Of a stretch of 36,799 bases of DNA, positions 34,435 through 36,799 are shown piece by piece. A program made the position numbers and the translations under genes. Position 1 is the first letter of the stretch. Each line of letters begins with the position of its first letter. Below the pieces are notes generated by a model that ran no database searches, was not told where the DNA came from, and was given only the letters and a program-made list of their open reading frames with translations. Location of the stretch: positions 54,401 to 91,199 of the forward strand of contig NVWE01000011.1 of assembly GCA_002746135.1 (NCBI GenBank), written 5' to 3'. This stretch comes from Cellvibrionales bacterium (GTDB taxonomy: Bacteria > Pseudomonadota > Gammaproteobacteria > Pseudomonadales > Porticoccaceae).

Positions 34435-34518
34435 TTTACGTAAAGTCCCTGCTTTGTAAACTGCTTAGTACCATTTTTATTAAAAACGAGAATAATAAAA
34501 CCGTACCAAATTGATCAA
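34435..34518. promoter_or_regulatory. Palindrome-rich control region of the RND operon
   Basis: The region upstream of the adaptor holds the 10-bp palindrome TTTACGTAAA (34435-34444), two GTACCA copies (34468-34473 and 34503-34508) within an imperfect inverted repeat, and TTGATCAA (34511-34518). A TetR/MarR-type operator is possible. I could not fix a promoter. Confidence 0.3.
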
Positions 34519-34539
34519 ACAATCAGGGAACCACTGGGA

Positions 34540-35619
34540 ATGACGCTTTCTTTAAAGAGCTTATTAACGGGCTTTCGCTATACCGCGCAAGCCACTATTT
34601 TATTCGCTACGTTTAGCGCCAGCGCCGCACCCAGGCCCTACCCGGTCACACAACAAACCGTTTACGACCTTAAGTCTGTCTTTGCCTCGGTGCAATCCAT
34701 GGATGTCACCCAGGGCAGAGCCCGCATCGGCGGCACTCTGGTTGAACTGCTGGTTGATGAAGGAGACATTGTTGAAGCCGGACAAAAACTGGCCCTGGTG
34801 CGCGATGCCAAACAAAAATTGCAAATCGCCGCTTTCGCCTCGAAATTACGCTCTTTGAATGCCCAGTTAAAACTGGCTAAAACCACGCTAAAAAGGGTCT
34901 CCACCCTGCAAAAAACAGGCAAAGCAAGCCAGGCAGAGCTCGACAAAGCAAAGACGCAGGTCGACGTCGTCACAGCTGATATCGCGGCGCTTAAACTGGA
35001 GCAGGAGGTCGTTCGCGAAGCCCAGGCTCAGGGCTATGTCCTCGCGCCAACCCGGGGCCGGATACTGAATGTCAATGTCACCCAGGGCGCGGTCGTCATG
35101 CCCGGCGAGCCCATTGCCGATATCGCAGCTGACAACTACATCCTGCGCCTGATGTTGCCCGAGCGCCACGCTCGCTTTATCAAAAAAGATGACAACGTGT
35201 TAGTTGCTGAACGGGGCATGCTCGACATCAACAGCAACCCCAACACAAACAGTAATGCCCGCCAGGCGACGCGGCGCGAAGGCACCGTCTCCCAGGTTTA
35301 CCCTGAGCTCGACAACGGCCGCGTAGTTGCCGATGTTCAGGTCGATGGACTCGGTGATTTTTTCGTCGGCGAGCGGGTCAGAGTTTGGGTCTCCACCGAT
35401 CAGCGCGAAGCCTATGTCATTCCCGAATCTTACATCCACCGCCGTTACGGCCTGAGCTTCGTCTATTTAAGCGATGGCAGCGAAATTGTTATTCAGCCCG
35501 GCAGCCCGCTCGCCACCGGTATTGAAGTGCTATCCGGCCTGCAAGACGGTGACATGCTGATACATAAGCAGCAACGCCCACAACAGCCCCCTGCCCACTC
35601 AAATAACGCGGGGGAATAA
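34540..35619 (+). CDS. RND efflux periplasmic adaptor (membrane fusion protein)
   Basis: This 359-residue protein links an inner-membrane RND pump to an outer-membrane channel. A signal peptide (FRYTAQATILFATFSASA) is followed by a lipoyl half-motif (GGTLVELLVDEGDIVEAGQK), a helical hairpin with AKTTLKRVSTLQKTGKAS, the second lipoyl half (APTRGRILNVNVTQGAVVMPG), and beta-barrel and membrane-proximal parts to the C-terminus. There is no clear lipobox cysteine. The next gene, an RND permease, begins two bases after the stop (TAA at 35617-35619, GTG at 35622), so they are co-transcribed. No regulator is next to it. Substrate is not deducible. Confidence 0.92.
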   Translation: MTLSLKSLLTGFRYTAQATILFATFSASAAPRPYPVTQQTVYDLKSVFASVQSMDVTQGRARIGGTLVELLVDEGDIVEAGQKLALVRDAKQKLQIAAFASKLRSLNAQLKLAKTTLKRVSTLQKTGKASQAELDKAKTQVDVVTADIAALKLEQEVVREAQAQGYVLAPTRGRILNVNVTQGAVVMPGEPIADIAADNYILRLMLPERHARFIKKDDNVLVAERGMLDINSNPNTNSNARQATRREGTVSQVYPELDNGRVVADVQVDGLGDFFVGERVRVWVSTDQREAYVIPESYIHRRYGLSFVYLSDGSEIVIQPGSPLATGIEVLSGLQDGDMLIHKQQRPQQPPAHSNNAGE

Positions 35620-35621
35620 TT

Positions 35622-36799
35622 GTGTCTATAGGCATTGCGGGGCGCATTACCCAGGGCTTTATACAGTCGGCACTAACGCCACTGATTCTTATCGTCTCCG
35701 TCATTCTCGGCGGTATGGCACTACTGAGCATGCCCCAGGAAGAAGACCCACAGATCACCGTGCCCTTCGTCGATATTTTTATTGACACCCCCGGCCTGAG
35801 AGCAGAAGACGTGGTCGAACTGGTGACCAAGCCCTTTGAAGACATTCTCAAAGGCATCGACAATGTTGAGCATGTCTATTCAATGACCCGTGACGACGGC
35901 ATCGCCCTGACCGTACGTTTCGATACGGGTTTCGACGACGATGCCGCCGTGGCGCGAGTCAACGATGCCATCGACGCCAACCGCTATCGCGTGCCTGCAA
36001 ACCTGCCACCGCCGCTGGTGATTGGCCGCAGCATTGATGATGCCGCCGTGGTGGTACTCACCCTGTCGCCCAAGCCCGGCAATAAAGGCCGCTGGAGCGC
36101 CGAAACCCTCTACGATTTAACCGAAGAGCTAAAGCACGAAATCATCAAAGTCGACGATGTTGGCCTGACCTATATTATTGGCGGTCAACCCAAAGAATTG
36201 CGCATCGAACCCGACCCCGAATTACTGTCTCTTTACGGCGTCACCCTCAATCAGGTGGTCGATAAAGTACGCAACGCCAATCGGTCATTTGCCGCCGGTA
36301 ATTTGCGTAACACCAACCAGCTCACCCCCGTCATCGTTGGTCAGACACTGCACAACACCACCGAAATTGGCCTGTTGGTGATTACCACTACCGACGGCCG
36401 ACCGGTATATTTACGCGATGTCGCCAAGGTTGTGATCGGCGCAAGTCTCGGCGAGCACCGGGTTTCACAACTACTGCCCGTCAGTGACGGTGAAAGTGGC
36501 AAAAGCTACGAACGCCTGCCCGCTGTTACCCTGGCCATTGGCAAGCGCAATGGTGCCAATGGCGTGGCCATTAGCGAAGGTGTATTAAAGCGCCTTGAGC
36601 TAGTGCGCGGCAATTTGATACCTGATGACATTAACGTGGCAGTAACCCGCGACTACGGTGAAACAGCGGGCCATAAATCGAATGAGATGATGCTTCACCT
36701 GGTTCTCGCCACTGCTGCCATCGTCATTATTATGGGCGCATTTTTAGGCTGGCGAGAGGGCATTGTCGTACTACTGGTCGTTCCCTCAACCATATTACT
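35622..36799 (+). CDS. RND efflux transporter permease subunit, 3' end outside the window
   Basis: The GTG at 35622 follows the adaptor stop by two bases and has GGGGG seven bases upstream. The frame is open for 392 complete codons to the window end. The N-terminus (LTPLILIVSVILGGMALLSM) is membrane span 1, followed by PQEEDPQITVPFVDI and the porter domain with VVELVTKPFEDILKGI, VNDAID and the long periplasmic loop. The last part (LATAAIVIIMGAFLGW) is the start of span 2. These are the features of AcrB-type RND pumps, here of the group with a PxEEDPQI start. About two thirds of the protein, including the proton-relay residues of span 4, lies outside the window. Confidence 0.95.
   Translation, partial: MSIGIAGRITQGFIQSALTPLILIVSVILGGMALLSMPQEEDPQITVPFVDIFIDTPGLRAEDVVELVTKPFEDILKGIDNVEHVYSMTRDDGIALTVRFDTGFDDDAAVARVNDAIDANRYRVPANLPPPLVIGRSIDDAAVVVLTLSPKPGNKGRWSAETLYDLTEELKHEIIKVDDVGLTYIIGGQPKELRIEPDPELLSLYGVTLNQVVDKVRNANRSFAAGNLRNTNQLTPVIVGQTLHNTTEIGLLVITTTDGRPVYLRDVAKVVIGASLGEHRVSQLLPVSDGESGKSYERLPAVTLAIGKRNGANGVAISEGVLKRLELVRGNLIPDDINVAVTRDYGETAGHKSNEMMLHLVLATAAIVIIMGAFLGWREGIVVLLVVPSTIL

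Noticed and set aside
1-36799. tRNA, rRNA, CRISPR arrays, insertion sequences
   Set aside because: No cloverleaf, regularly spaced repeat, transposase or terminal inverted repeat was seen by reading; a tRNA or ncRNA covariance search could still find a cryptic one.

Overview
The window looks like a chromosome segment of a marine-type gammaproteobacterium, possibly of the Cellvibrionales/Spongiibacteraceae kind. That placement is an inference. It rests on the conserved block rpsP-rimM-trmD-rplS, xerD-dsbC-hom-thrC-recJ and ffh / ypjD / yfjD-like CNNM-CBS gene, which is laid out as in Pseudomonas and its relatives, and on protein families typical of marine gammaproteobacteria. Most genes lie on the minus strand. 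I saw no rRNA, tRNA, CRISPR array or insertion sequence.

Positions 1-7420 are mixed metabolic and accessory DNA. They hold a 5'-cut hotdog-fold protein, a small membrane protein, a small HTH-like protein divergent from a 62-residue lysine-rich histone-H1-like protein, an enoyl-CoA hydratase/acyl-CoA dehydrogenase pair, a carboxymuconolactone-decarboxylase/AhpD-like protein divergent from an AraC regulator, a RHH/ParE toxin-antitoxin pair, and a secreted-family protein that has apparently lost its 5' end next to that pair.

Positions 7625-9769 form an AT-rich three-gene operon on the minus strand: a GHKL-type ATPase with a STAS-like front region, a STAS-like (DUF4325-type) protein and a single-span membrane protein. 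It resembles a partner-switching module without a sigma factor. I do not recognise it as a named system, and it is the best candidate for something undescribed. Its upstream edge abuts a decayed second copy of the 3' end of the neighbouring ABC-F gene (9850-10096). A SEC-C metal-binding protein gene lies between this remnant and the intact gene, which suggests an insertion or recombination junction.

Positions 10603-18670 hold ttcA-yheS (tRNA thiolation, ABC-F ribosome factor), a DUF547 protein, bioA, trpS, and a CueR-like regulator coupled to an SO_0444-family metal efflux permease. The CueR-type promoter is readable in the sequence. Positions 18770-29823 are housekeeping: a Nudix hydrolase, recJ, thrC, hom, dsbC, xerD, rplS, trmD, rimM, rpsP and ffh. 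Positions 30026-36799 read mostly on the plus strand: a YpjD-like membrane protein, a CNNM/CBS (CorC-like) transporter, a minus-strand group (CoA-pyrophosphatase-like Nudix, gamma carbonic anhydrase, DUF1289), a zinc-ribbon Nudix hydrolase, and an RND efflux adaptor followed by an RND pump gene that is cut by the window end.
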